From: Actinomycetes bacterium
GTDB lineage: Bacteria > Actinomycetota > Acidimicrobiia > Acidimicrobiales > Microtrichaceae
Reading direction: 5' to 3'
Assembly: GCA_023389745.1 (NCBI GenBank)
Contig: JAEWED010000201.1
Span: 1 to 9,045 of the forward strand
Length of the DNA stretch: 9,045 nucleotides
Part shown: piece by piece, positions 1-6,813 of the stretch
How positions within the stretch are numbered: position 1 is the first letter of the stretch
Layout of the letters: every line of letters starts with the position of its first letter
Notes under the pieces: model-generated
Told to the model about the DNA's origin: nothing
What the model saw: only the letters and a program-made list of their open reading frames with translations
Databases searched by the model: none
Translations under genes and position numbers: made by a program

Positions 1-910
1 CGAAGTGGTGGTGGATCGGCGCCATCTTGAAGATGCGTCGGCCGAACAGCCGGAAGCTGGCCACCTGCAGGATGACCGACGTCGTCTCGATGACGAACAG
101 CAGTCCCAGGATCGGCAGCAGCAGCGCGGTCGAGGAGCTGAGCGCGAGCGTCGCCAGGCCGGTGCCGATGGCGAGCGAGCCCGTGTCACCCATGAAGATC
201 TGGGCCGGCGCGGCGTTGTACCAGAGGAAGCCGGCGCAGGCGCCCATCATCGCGGCGGCCACGATCGCCAGGTCGAGGCCGACGTTGATGCCGTAGAAGC
301 CCGAGTAGCGGAAGATCCAGTAGCCGATGACGAGGTAGCCGGCGAAGACGAGTCCCGCGGAGCCCGCGGCGAGCCCGTCGAGACCGTCGGTCAGGTTCAC
401 CGCGTTGGACGATCCGAGGATGAGCAGCACCGCCCAGATGGCCCAGCCGACCTTGCCGAGCTCCCAGCCCAGGTCGTACCACTGCGTGAAGCTGATGGTC
501 GTGTGCACGTTGGTGCGCCACAGCATCAGCAGCGTGAAGCCGATCGCGACCGCCAGCAGTCCGCCGAGCTTGGCGCCCTTGCCCAGGCCGAGGTTCCGCT
601 CGTTGGCGATCTTGATCCAGTCGTCGAGGAAGCCGACCAGGCCCGCGCCGCCGATCGCGAGCATCACCGCGATGCCCGTCCACGTGAAGACGCCGTAGTA
701 GAGGTTCGATCCGACGTAGCCCGACATGCCGCCGACCACGATGGCGATGCCGCCCATCGTCGGGGTGCCGGCCTTCACCAGGTGCCCTTCGGGCACGTCC
801 TCGTGGATCGGCTGGCCGATGGCACGGCGCGTCAGCCAGAGGATCAGCAACTTGGTGCCGACGAGCGAGACGACCGTCGAGATGCCGACGGCGAGCAGGA
901 GGGTGATCAC
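1..910 (-). CDS. mraY: Phospho-N-acetylmuramoyl-pentapeptide-transferase MraY (3' end cut by window)
   Basis: MraY is the integral membrane enzyme that moves phospho-MurNAc-pentapeptide from UDP onto undecaprenyl phosphate, making lipid I. I translated 303 residues from a GTG at 908-910; the family is about 360 long, so roughly the last 55 residues lie outside the window. Visible family signatures are KAGTPTMGG (46-54), the paired aspartates in FLDDWIK (D96, D97), NLTDGLDGLA (172-181), the Mg-binding aspartate in IFMGDTGSLA (D242), and the MAPIHHHF triple-histidine loop (296-303). Several hydrophobic helices separate these motifs, as expected for a ten-helix protein. The GTG overlaps the murE stop by 4 nt (GTGA). 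No other start fits the family N-terminus, and only a weak GAGG precedes it, so translation is probably coupled to murE. All key residues are present, so it should be active. The identification is firm. Confidence 0.96.
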   Translation of the reverse strand, partial: MITLLLAVGISTVVSLVGTKLLILWLTRRAIGQPIHEDVPEGHLVKAGTPTMGGIAIVVGGMSGYVGSNLYYGVFTWTGIAVMLAIGGAGLVGFLDDWIKIANERNLGLGKGAKLGGLLAVAIGFTLLMLWRTNVHTTISFTQWYDLGWELGKVGWAIWAVLLILGSSNAVNLTDGLDGLAAGSAGLVFAGYLVIGYWIFRYSGFYGINVGLDLAIVAAAMMGACAGFLWYNAAPAQIFMGDTGSLAIGTGLATLALSSSTALLLPILGLLFVIETTSVILQVASFRLFGRRIFKMAPIHHHF

Positions 911-2310
911 GAGGCGGCCTCGTCGTGTCGGGCGGCGAGCGCGGACCGGACGACGTCGCGGTCGTCGAAGGGCACCACGCGGTCGGCGAAGATCTGACCC
1001 TGCTCGTGCCCCTTGCCGGCGACGAGCACGATGTCGTCCGACCCGGCCGAACCGACGGCGTCGGTGATGGCGGTGCGACGGTCGGCGACGACGCTCGGCG
1101 GCGTCGCACAGCCGGCGACGATCTGCGAGATGATCTCGTCGGGATCCTCGGAGCGCGGGTTGTCCGTGGTCACGACCGCCACGTCGGCGAGCCGGCAGGC
1201 CACCTCGCCCATCATCGGTCGCTTCCCGCGGTCTCGATCACCGCCACATCCGAACACGACCGTGAGACGCCCGTGTGGATCCAGCAGGTCGCGGGCGGTC
1301 GCCAGGGCGTGTTCGAGCGCCTCGGGGGTGTGCGCGAAGTCGACGATCACGACGGGGTCGCCGTCACCGCCGAAGGACTCGAAGCGGCCGGGGACCGGCG
1401 GCAACGCCGAGAGGCCGGCAGCGACCACGTCGTCGGGCACGCCGAGGGCGTGGCAGGCCTCGGCGGCGAGCAGTGCGTTCATCACGTTGTGGTCCCCGGG
1501 AAGGGGCAGCTCGATGCGACGGTCGCGCCAGGTGAAGGCACTCCCCCGTCGGGTCGTCACGACGTCGTGCACGTCGCGCGCCGACACCGCACGCAGTTCT
1601 TCACCACCGGCGTCGACGAGCAGTCGACCGTGCACGTCGTCGACGTTGACGATGCCCACGCGGCACCGGCCCGGCTCGAAGAGCTTGGCCTTGGCGGCGA
1701 AGTACGCCTCCTGGGTCCCGTGGAAGTCGAGGTGGTCGATGCCCAGGTTGGTGAACACACCGACCTCGACGTGCAGCGCGTCGACCCGGTGCAGCTCCAG
1801 CGCGTGTGACGACACCTCCATCGCGACCGCCTCGACTCCCTCGCTGCGGTACTGCGAGAGGGTGCGCTGCAGGTCGGGCGCCTCGGGTGTGGTGCGCGCC
1901 CCGGTGAGGGTGCCGATTCCCCGGGCGGACCGACCGGCGTGGGTCAGGACCGAGGTGATCATCGACACGACCGTGGTCTTGCCGTTGGTGCCGGTCACGC
2001 CGACCACGGCGAGGTGGGCGGAGGGGTCGTCGAAGACCGCGGCGGCCGCAGGTGCCATGGCGGCGCGCACGTCGGACACGACGAGCTGGGTCACGCCGAC
2101 GTCCAGGCGACGCTCGCAGAGCAACGCGACCGCGCCGGCCTCGACCGCCCGAGCGGCGAAGTCGTGCCCGTCGTGCTGCTCGCCGGGCACGCAGCAGAAC
2201 AGCGCGCCGTGCGACACCAGGCGCGAGTCGTTGGTCACGTCGACGATCTCGACCCGGCCGTCGCCGTGGCAGGTCGCGCCGATCGCCTCGCTCAGCGTCG
2301 CAGCCTTCAT
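907..2310 (-). CDS. murE: UDP-N-acetylmuramoyl-tripeptide synthetase MurE, meso-DAP type
   Basis: Cytoplasmic ATP-dependent Mur ligase adding the third stem-peptide residue to UDP-MurNAc-L-Ala-D-Glu. The protein has 467 residues, slightly short for the family (about 490-500). In order, it shows an N-terminal UDP-MurNAc-binding domain with TNDSR (26-30), the ATP-binding loop GVTGTNGKTTV (104-114), TPEAPDLQR (141-149), AMEVSSHAL (163-171), the likely carbamylated lysine in AYFAAKAKLF (K207), DFAHTPEALEHAL (324-336), FGCGGDRDRGKRPMMG (353-368), DNPRSEDP (383-390) and GKGHEQ (432-437). DNPR is the signature of ligases that use meso-diaminopimelate rather than lysine, so the wall is inferred to be DAP-type. 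The ATG overlaps the ftsI stop (ATGA), with GTGGGA a few bases upstream as a ribosome site. The frame stays open upstream as far as 3057, but that part is antisense-like shadow of ftsI and the family N-terminus fits the ATG. The next gene is mraY, not murF. Confidence 0.96.
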   Translation of the reverse strand: MKAATLSEAIGATCHGDGRVEIVDVTNDSRLVSHGALFCCVPGEQHDGHDFAARAVEAGAVALLCERRLDVGVTQLVVSDVRAAMAPAAAAVFDDPSAHLAVVGVTGTNGKTTVVSMITSVLTHAGRSARGIGTLTGARTTPEAPDLQRTLSQYRSEGVEAVAMEVSSHALELHRVDALHVEVGVFTNLGIDHLDFHGTQEAYFAAKAKLFEPGRCRVGIVNVDDVHGRLLVDAGGEELRAVSARDVHDVVTTRRGSAFTWRDRRIELPLPGDHNVMNALLAAEACHALGVPDDVVAAGLSALPPVPGRFESFGGDGDPVVIVDFAHTPEALEHALATARDLLDPHGRLTVVFGCGGDRDRGKRPMMGEVACRLADVAVVTTDNPRSEDPDEIISQIVAGCATPPSVVADRRTAITDAVGSAGSDDIVLVAGKGHEQGQIFADRVVPFDDRDVVRSALAARHDEAAS

Positions 2311-4565
2311 CGGGTCCCACCGCGTCGGGAGGTGGACGAGCCGGTCGTGCCGTCGCCGTCGCCGTCGTCGGTGTCGCCGTCGTCGGTGTCGGTGTCGGTG
2401 TCGTCCTTGCTCGTCGTGGTGACCTGCTCCTTGCCGCTGCTCGACGCAGGTGCGCTGGCCGGGGTCGACCGGACACGGCCGCTGCTGCCGGCGAGGTGGG
2501 CGGCGTCGGTCTCGGCGGGGTGCGAGGGGGCGATGCCGAGCTCGCGGATCGACAGCCGGGCGAGGTCGGAGAACACGGGACCGGCGGCCGTCGACCCGGT
2601 CAGGCCCGAGGTGATGTCCTCGAGGATCACCGTGATCGAGACCTGCGGGCGCTCGGCGGGCAGGTAGCCGGTGAAGGCCGCGACGTGGTGGAAGCGACCG
2701 TCGGTCCAGGCGTAGGCGTCCTCGTCGTCGACCTTCGTCTCGCTGACCAGGCGCGACGTGCCCGTCTTGGCGGCCACCGAGTAGCCCGGCAGGTTCCACT
2801 GCTCGCCGGTGCCGACCTTGACCACCTGCTGCAGCATGGCCGAGACCTGCTCCGCCGCCGCCTCGGAGATGACACGACGGGGCGCCGCGGCGGGCAGACG
2901 GGTGCGGCCGCCCTGTGCGTCGATCATCGAGTCGACCAGCCGTGGCGCGACGTAGGTTCCGCCGTTCGCGATGACGTTGTACGCGGCCCAGAGCTGCAGG
3001 GCGGTCGCGGACTGGTGGGTGCCGATGCCCGATGCCGCCAGGTCGGGCGCGGTCCACAGGTCGGCCGGCGGCAGGATGCCGGCGCTCTCGGCCGGGTGTC
3101 CGATGCCGGTCGGACGTCCGAAGCCGAAGTCGACGAGCGCGTCGTGCAGCGCGTCGCGGCCGAGCCCCTGGGCGATCTTGATGGTGCCGACGTTCGAGCT
3201 GTCGGCGACGATGTCGGTCACCGTCATCGTGCGGGTACCGACCGCCTCGTCGTGGTCGGAGAAGCGCCGGTCCTCGACCTGGATGGCCGAGGGCACCTGG
3301 AAGGTGGTCCCGGCGTCGACCTGTCCGGCCTCGACGGCAGCTGCGACGGTGACGAGCTTGAACACCGAACCCGCCTGGTAGGAGTTCGAGAACGCGATCG
3401 GTGCGTCGGAGAGGACCATGTCGCCGGTCTCGGGGTCGCGCTGGACCGATCCCGCGGCGAGGATCTCGCCGGTGCTCGGACGTCCGACGATGGCGATGCC
3501 CCGGACCGCGCCCGCTTCGGCGGTGCGGGTGGCGAGGATCGACTCGACCTCGTGCTGCAGGGTCCGGTCGAGGGTGAGCTCGATGTCGGAACCGGCGACC
3601 GGCTCCTCGAGGATGCGTTCGGCACCGGCGATCGTCTCGCCCTCGGTGCCGAGCTCGACCACCTTCTTGCCGTTGCGGCCGGTCAGTCGGTCGTCGAAGG
3701 CCTTCTCGATGCCGGCGAGGTCGCCCGGACCGTCGGGTCCGAGCGTGCCGATCAGGCGCAACGCCGAGTCACCGGCGGGGTGCACACGTTCGGTCGAGTC
3801 CTCGAGGATCACCGCGTCGAGGATGCCCGATGCCTCGATCTCGCGGACCGCGCGGCGGGCGGTCGCCTCGTCGACGGCCTCGACGACGCGCACCCAGGGG
3901 TCGGTCGCCTTGGCGCCGAGCAGACGCTCGCTCACCGAGGCCGCGTCCAGTCCGAGCAGTCCGGCGAGCTGGCTGGCGAACTGCTGCAGGTCGGCCGGGG
4001 TGTCGACACCCTCTGCATGCAGTTCGACCATCGACACCGCGACGCGCTTGCGTGCGACCGAGATCGCGAGCTCGACCCCGTTGCGGTCGACGATCGACCC
4101 GCGCGACGCCGCCAGCTCGACCTCGCGGAAGCGCTGGTCCTCGCCGCGGGCGACCAGCTCCGAACCGTTGCGGACCTGCACCCCGATCAGCTTCCACATC
4201 GGGGCGATGGCCAGGATCGACACGACCGCGCCCACCACCATGAGCCGCTGTCGCATGGCCCTGGGATCGCCGTCCGCGGTCGCGGACCGGGTGTGGACCT
4301 GGCGTGGCGCCGGCCGCCGCGCCGCCGACCTGGCCGTCGTGGGTCTGGCAGTCGACCTGGCCGTCGTGGGTCTGGCGGTCGGGCGGGCAGCGGTGGGTCG
4401 GGCCGTCGAGCGGCCGGCGTTGGCGCGCGACGTCGGGCGCGACGATCCCCGCGCCGGAGCGGGCCGACGCGACGTCGAGGCCGGCGTCGAGGGCGACCTG
4501 CGTGACGACGATGGGGTGGTCCCACGGCGTGAACCGCCGCGGCCCGGTGAACGCCGATCCGTCAA
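2307..4565 (-). CDS. ftsI: Class B penicillin-binding protein, septal transpeptidase FtsI/PBP3
   Basis: Septal peptidoglycan transpeptidase, membrane-anchored with its catalytic domain outside. It has 752 residues, longer than most FtsI because of extensions at both ends. Residues 1-104 are basic and rich in Arg, Thr, Ser and Pro, and include a doubled TARPTTARS. One membrane helix lies at about 107-126. The pedestal starts near LAASRGSIVDRNG (151-163). The transpeptidase motifs are complete: S400-V-F-K403 (acylated serine), S456-S-N458 and K600-T-G602. After about residue 680 comes a low-complexity tail ending in an Asp/Thr/Gly run at 721-739. There are no PASTA domains. The TTG start overlaps the upstream stop (TTGA) and has GGAGG seven bases before it, which supports this start; a later start at M104 would remove the basic region but has less support. 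Position after an FtsL-like gene and before murE favours FtsI over an elongation PBP. Confidence 0.93.
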   Translation of the reverse strand: MTDRRSPGRGGSRRGTTPSSSRRSPSTPASTSRRPAPARGSSRPTSRANAGRSTARPTAARPTARPTTARSTARPTTARSAARRPAPRQVHTRSATADGDPRAMRQRLMVVGAVVSILAIAPMWKLIGVQVRNGSELVARGEDQRFREVELAASRGSIVDRNGVELAISVARKRVAVSMVELHAEGVDTPADLQQFASQLAGLLGLDAASVSERLLGAKATDPWVRVVEAVDEATARRAVREIEASGILDAVILEDSTERVHPAGDSALRLIGTLGPDGPGDLAGIEKAFDDRLTGRNGKKVVELGTEGETIAGAERILEEPVAGSDIELTLDRTLQHEVESILATRTAEAGAVRGIAIVGRPSTGEILAAGSVQRDPETGDMVLSDAPIAFSNSYQAGSVFKLVTVAAAVEAGQVDAGTTFQVPSAIQVEDRRFSDHDEAVGTRTMTVTDIVADSSNVGTIKIAQGLGRDALHDALVDFGFGRPTGIGHPAESAGILPPADLWTAPDLAASGIGTHQSATALQLWAAYNVIANGGTYVAPRLVDSMIDAQGGRTRLPAAAPRRVISEAAAEQVSAMLQQVVKVGTGEQWNLPGYSVAAKTGTSRLVSETKVDDEDAYAWTDGRFHHVAAFTGYLPAERPQVSITVILEDITSGLTGSTAAGPVFSDLARLSIRELGIAPSHPAETDAAHLAGSSGRVRSTPASAPASSSGKEQVTTTSKDDTDTDTDDGDTDDGDGDGTTGSSTSRRGGTR
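2361..2402 (-). repeat. 15-bp and 6-bp tandem repeats coding the acidic tail of FtsI
   Basis: Two identical 15-bp units (2361-2375, 2376-2390) are followed by two ggtgtc hexamers (2391-2396, 2397-2402). On the coding strand they give a run of Asp with Thr and Gly near the FtsI C-terminus (about residues 721-739). All units are multiples of three. This looks like slippage-prone sequence that lengthens or shortens the tail without breaking the frame. Confidence 0.85.
4327..4380 (-). repeat. 27-bp tandem duplication inside ftsI
   Basis: Two adjacent 27-bp units (4327-4353 and 4354-4380) differ at one base (a at 4350, g at 4377). They encode TARPTTARS twice in the basic cytoplasmic N-terminus of FtsI. 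Degenerate relatives of the unit continue on the upstream coding side. The length is a multiple of three, so the frame is kept. The copies use AGA and AGG arginine codons, which are unusual for this GC-rich sequence. Confidence 0.9.
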
Positions 4566-5272
4566 CGCGTCGCCTCCGACCGGTCGTCACTCGCGGCCAT
4601 GTCGTCCGTCGGCGTGTCGTTCGTCGGCATCACCGTCGCGTCGTCCGCATCGACGCCGGAGTCGGTCGGTGCCTGCGAGCCGGCGGTCACCAACGGGACC
4701 GGGGTCCCGGGCTCGACCATCTCGAGCGCGCGGGCCTCGTCCATGATGCGGGCCGGTGATTCGGCGACGGCGACCTGCGAGCGCAGCGATCGGTTGCGCT
4801 CGATCGCGGCGACGGTCTCGGACTCGAGGCGGTCGATCTCGTGCTGGCCCTCGATGCGCTGGGCCTGGATGGCGACCGATCCGGCGAGCACGCCGAAGAA
4901 CAGGACCGCGCCGAGCAGCATCGTGGCGCGCAGCGACAGACGGCGCCGGGACAGCACTCGAAGCCGCGGTCCGGTCCCCTCCTGGGGGGAGGGCCGGACC
5001 ACGGCTCGAGATCGGTTCGCACCGGAGCGAGCGACCCCGGTGCGCGAACTGGTCGGCGTGCGCCGCTCGGTCGTCGGGCGGGTCCCTGCGCGGGATGCGG
5101 TCGGGCGGGTCCCTGCGCGGGATGTGGTCGCGCGGGGTGAGCTCGAGCGAGAGGTGGTCGCGCGAGCCGGAGTGGTCCGGGCGCGCTGGGGTCCGCTCCC
5201 CTTCCGTGCGCGCGGCGGCGCGGCAGGGGCTGCGGCGCCTCCTCGCGTCGGTCGGGTGCGGACGGCGGTCAC
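4562..5272 (-). CDS. ftsL: FtsL-like septum formation protein (FtsL/DivIC family)
   Basis: Small bitopic division protein expected to join FtsQ and FtsB in the complex that activates FtsW-FtsI. It has 236 residues, about twice the usual FtsL. The N-terminal 115 residues are basic and rich in Arg, Thr, Ser and Pro, with SRAGTRPT twice in tandem. A single membrane helix follows (about 117-136, MLLGAVLFFGVLAGSVAI), then a probable coiled coil with heptad-like spacing (about 138-170). The segment SPARIMDEARALEMVEPG (172-189) resembles the conserved FtsL/DivIC end-of-coil motif. The tail is acidic. Sequence alone does not separate FtsL from other FtsL/DivIC proteins; the slot between rsmH and ftsI supports FtsL. 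The GTG start overlaps the rsmH stop (GTGA). The frame is open further upstream to 5410, but that part lies wholly inside rsmH and was not used. There is no strong ribosome site, consistent with coupled translation. Confidence 0.8.
   Translation of the reverse strand: MTAVRTRPTRGGAAAPAAPPRARKGSGPQRARTTPARATTSRSSSPRATTSRAGTRPTASRAGTRPTTERRTPTSSRTGVARSGANRSRAVVRPSPQEGTGPRLRVLSRRRLSLRATMLLGAVLFFGVLAGSVAIQAQRIEGQHEIDRLESETVAAIERNRSLRSQVAVAESPARIMDEARALEMVEPGTPVPLVTAGSQAPTDSGVDADDATVMPTNDTPTDDMAASDDRSEATR
4573..4577 (-). promoter_or_regulatory. Ribosome binding site GGAGG for ftsI
   Basis: The minus strand reads GGAGG followed by seven bases (cgacgcg) and then TTG at 4565-4563. A full Shine-Dalgarno core at good spacing is the main reason to accept the rare TTG as the FtsI start. 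It lies inside the last codons of the ftsL-like gene. Confidence 0.75.
5074..5127 (-). repeat. 27-bp tandem duplication inside the ftsL-like gene
   Basis: Two adjacent 27-bp units (5074-5100 and 5101-5127) differ at one base (c at 5098, t at 5125). They encode SRAGTRPTA and SRAGTRPTT in the basic cytoplasmic N-terminus. The unit has the same length as the duplication in ftsI but a different sequence. Confidence 0.9.
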
Positions 5273-6255
5273 GACGCCTGCTCGGCCAGTCGTTCGACGG
5301 CACGGACGCGCACGCTCTCGGCGCGGCGGTTGCGCTCCACCTCGTCGGCGGGAGCGGTCCACGCCCCCCGCTTGAGCAGACGGACGGTCGGTTCGGCGCC
5401 GCACGCGCACGGCAGTCCGGGCGGGCAGACGCAGCCGCCGGTCTCGGCCTCGCGCATGGCGGACTTCACCATCCGGTCCTCGAGCGAGTGGTACGACATG
5501 ACCGCCAGGCGGCCGCCGGGTGCGAGCACGCTGAGTGCGCCGTCGAGCGCATCGGCGAGCTGCTCGAGCTCCCGGTTGACCTCGATCCGCAGCGCCTGGA
5601 ACGTGCGCTTCGCAGGGTGGCCGCCGGTCCGGCGGGCCGGTGCGGGGATGGCGTCGCGCACGACCTCGGCCAGGTGCTCGGTGTCGCGGACCGGGCGGGC
5701 CTCGATGATCGACCGGGCGATCCGGGTGGCGTAGCGCTCCTCGCCGTAGCGGCGGATGACCCGGACGAGCTCGGGGTACGAGTACTCGTTCACGACGTCG
5801 ACGGCGCTGGTCGACTGACGTCGGTCCATCCGCATGTCGAGCGGAGCGGCGGCGCGGTAGGAGAAGCCGCGTTCGGCGACGTCCAGCTGCGGTGAGGAGA
5901 CACCCAGATCCATCAACACGGCACTCGCTCCTTGTTCGGTTCGTTCCCTGACGAGGCGTTCGATCTGGTCGAAGCCGGTTCGCACGATCTCCACGCGGTC
6001 GCCCAGGTGGGCGAGGTTGCGCGACGCCGCCTCGATGGCGACGTCGTCGCGGTCCAGCCCGAGCAGCCGGAGCCCCGGGTTGGCCTCGAGCACGGCGCGG
6101 GCGTGGCCGCCGCCGCCGAGGGTGGCGTCGACGTACAACCCCGGGGGCACGTCGCGGAACAGCTCGACGATGAGGTCGAGCAGCACGGGCTGGTGCACGA
6201 AGGGCTGGCGCACGAAGGGCTGGGGCTCGGAGGGCTGGGGCGCGTCATCGCTCAC
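5269..6255 (-). CDS. rsmH: 16S rRNA (cytosine(1402)-N(4))-methyltransferase RsmH
   Basis: SAM-dependent enzyme that methylates N4 of C1402 in the 16S rRNA decoding centre; its gene (formerly mraW) is a standard dcw member. The protein has 328 residues. Motifs are HQPVLL (21-26), the SAM-binding loop DATLGGGGHA (43-52), LDRD (67-70), MDLGVSSPQ (115-123), PLDMRMD (138-144), EERYATRIA (172-180), TGGHPAKRTFQALRIEVNREL (from 210) and SYHSLEDR (254-261). A late cysteine cluster (C275, C277, C283, C285) is also typical of the family. The first 20 residues are an extension of imperfect five-residue repeats leading into HQPVLL. The GTG start is preceded by GGGAG (6260-6264) and GAGGAG (6266-6271). The gap to mraZ is 42 bp, the only real gap in the operon, and no terminator is visible there. 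The 3' end overlaps the ftsL-like start by 4 nt. Confidence 0.96.
   Translation of the reverse strand: MSDDAPQPSEPQPFVRQPFVHQPVLLDLIVELFRDVPPGLYVDATLGGGGHARAVLEANPGLRLLGLDRDDVAIEAASRNLAHLGDRVEIVRTGFDQIERLVRERTEQGASAVLMDLGVSSPQLDVAERGFSYRAAAPLDMRMDRRQSTSAVDVVNEYSYPELVRVIRRYGEERYATRIARSIIEARPVRDTEHLAEVVRDAIPAPARRTGGHPAKRTFQALRIEVNRELEQLADALDGALSVLAPGGRLAVMSYHSLEDRMVKSAMREAETGGCVCPPGLPCACGAEPTVRLLKRGAWTAPADEVERNRRAESVRVRAVERLAEQAS
6187..6246 (-). repeat. 15-bp degenerate repeat at the 5' end of rsmH
   Basis: The plus-strand core gggctgg recurs at 6187, 6202, 6217 and 6232, an exact 15-bp period. The two units at 6187-6201 and 6202-6216 differ at one base, and the outer two are more diverged. 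The coding strand reads QPSEP, QPFVR, QPFVH, then QPVLL, the last being part of the conserved RsmH motif. Confidence 0.8.
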
Positions 6256-6297
6256 GGCGCTCCCGCTCCTCGGGTCGTCGCGGTCCGGGACCCGACA

Positions 6298-6756
6298 TCA
6301 CAGGAAGTCCAGGGACGAGAACTTGTCGGCCAGGGTGACACCCGCGGCGTCGGGCCCGAGCACACGAGCCTCCATCTCCTCCCACACGTGGCGTGCGTAG
6401 ATCGCCGCGTGTGAGCCGGAGCCGACGATGGTGACGGCCCGGTCGATGTCGACCAGTCCGCGCAGCTTGGCCCCGATGGGGATCCGGTGCTGGGAGTCCG
6501 GACGGAAGGGGCTGGCGTAGGAGCGCAGGATCTGCAGCTCCTCACGGGAGAACGTGCCGCTGAGCTCCAGGCGGCGCTGGTACTTCTCCCAGCCGTCGCT
6601 CGTGAAGAGGCCTGCCGACTTGCCGAGGTAGGTGACGAAGCCACCCGTGGCGAAGGCGTCCCGGTACGCGGAAGGGAGGACCAATCGGCCCTTGTCATCG
6701 ATCGTGTGTTCGAACTGATCGAAGAACTCCACTGCCACCGCTTCGTCTGCTGCCAC
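6298..6756 (-). CDS. mraZ: Transcriptional regulator MraZ
   Basis: DNA-binding regulator of the dcw cluster, built from two swapped-hairpin AbrB-like domains that assemble into rings. It has 152 residues from the outermost GTG. The first domain carries DDKGRLVLP (20-28) and the second carries DSQHRIPI (87-94). Each is the conserved DNA-contacting segment, but the second has His where the family usually has Gly (DxxGR). The start is uncertain: an in-frame stop lies nine codons before the GTG at 6756, and GTG codons also occur at 6738 and 6732. The family normally begins a few residues before the FDQFEH segment, which favours 6732 (144 residues), where a weak GAAG precedes. It is the first gene of the operon, and its likely operator lies about 75-110 bp upstream, suggesting autoregulation. 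The gap to rsmH is 42 bp. Confidence 0.94.
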   Translation of the reverse strand: MAADEAVAVEFFDQFEHTIDDKGRLVLPSAYRDAFATGGFVTYLGKSAGLFTSDGWEKYQRRLELSGTFSREELQILRSYASPFRPDSQHRIPIGAKLRGLVDIDRAVTIVGSGSHAAIYARHVWEEMEARVLGPDAAGVTLADKFSSLDFL

Positions 6757-6813
6757 CGGGTCGCAGGTGATCGGTCAGGGCGGTGGGCGTCAGAGTGTCC
6801 CCCTGCACCGCCA

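Noticed and set aside
5..997. Plus-strand open frame opposite mraY
   Set aside because: It is antisense to an uninterrupted MraY with all catalytic motifs and has a low-complexity shadow composition.
2341..2410. Short regular repeats suggestive of a CRISPR or intergenic satellite
   Set aside because: They lie inside the ftsI coding frame, have no spacers and are simple 6/15-bp coding repeats.
2311..3057. Upstream extension of the murE frame (GTG at 3057)
   Set aside because: This stretch overlaps ftsI completely and encodes Arg-rich shadow sequence; the ATG at 2310 matches the MurE N-terminus and the 4-nt overlap pattern of the operon.
2052..4505. Long open frame on the plus strand (about 817 codons) opposite ftsI and murE
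   Set aside because: Composition is repetitive Arg/Gly/Asp-rich shadow coding caused by high GC, with no recognisable domain; the opposite strand carries complete MurE and FtsI motifs.
4000..5300. Possible frameshift or gene fusion in the Arg/Thr-rich ends of ftsL and ftsI
   Set aside because: Both frames run without interruption from a plausible start into the membrane helix and conserved parts, and junction overlaps match the rest of the operon.
5273..5410. Upstream extension of the ftsL-like frame
   Set aside because: It lies entirely within rsmH, and GTG at 5272 fits the GTGA overlap.
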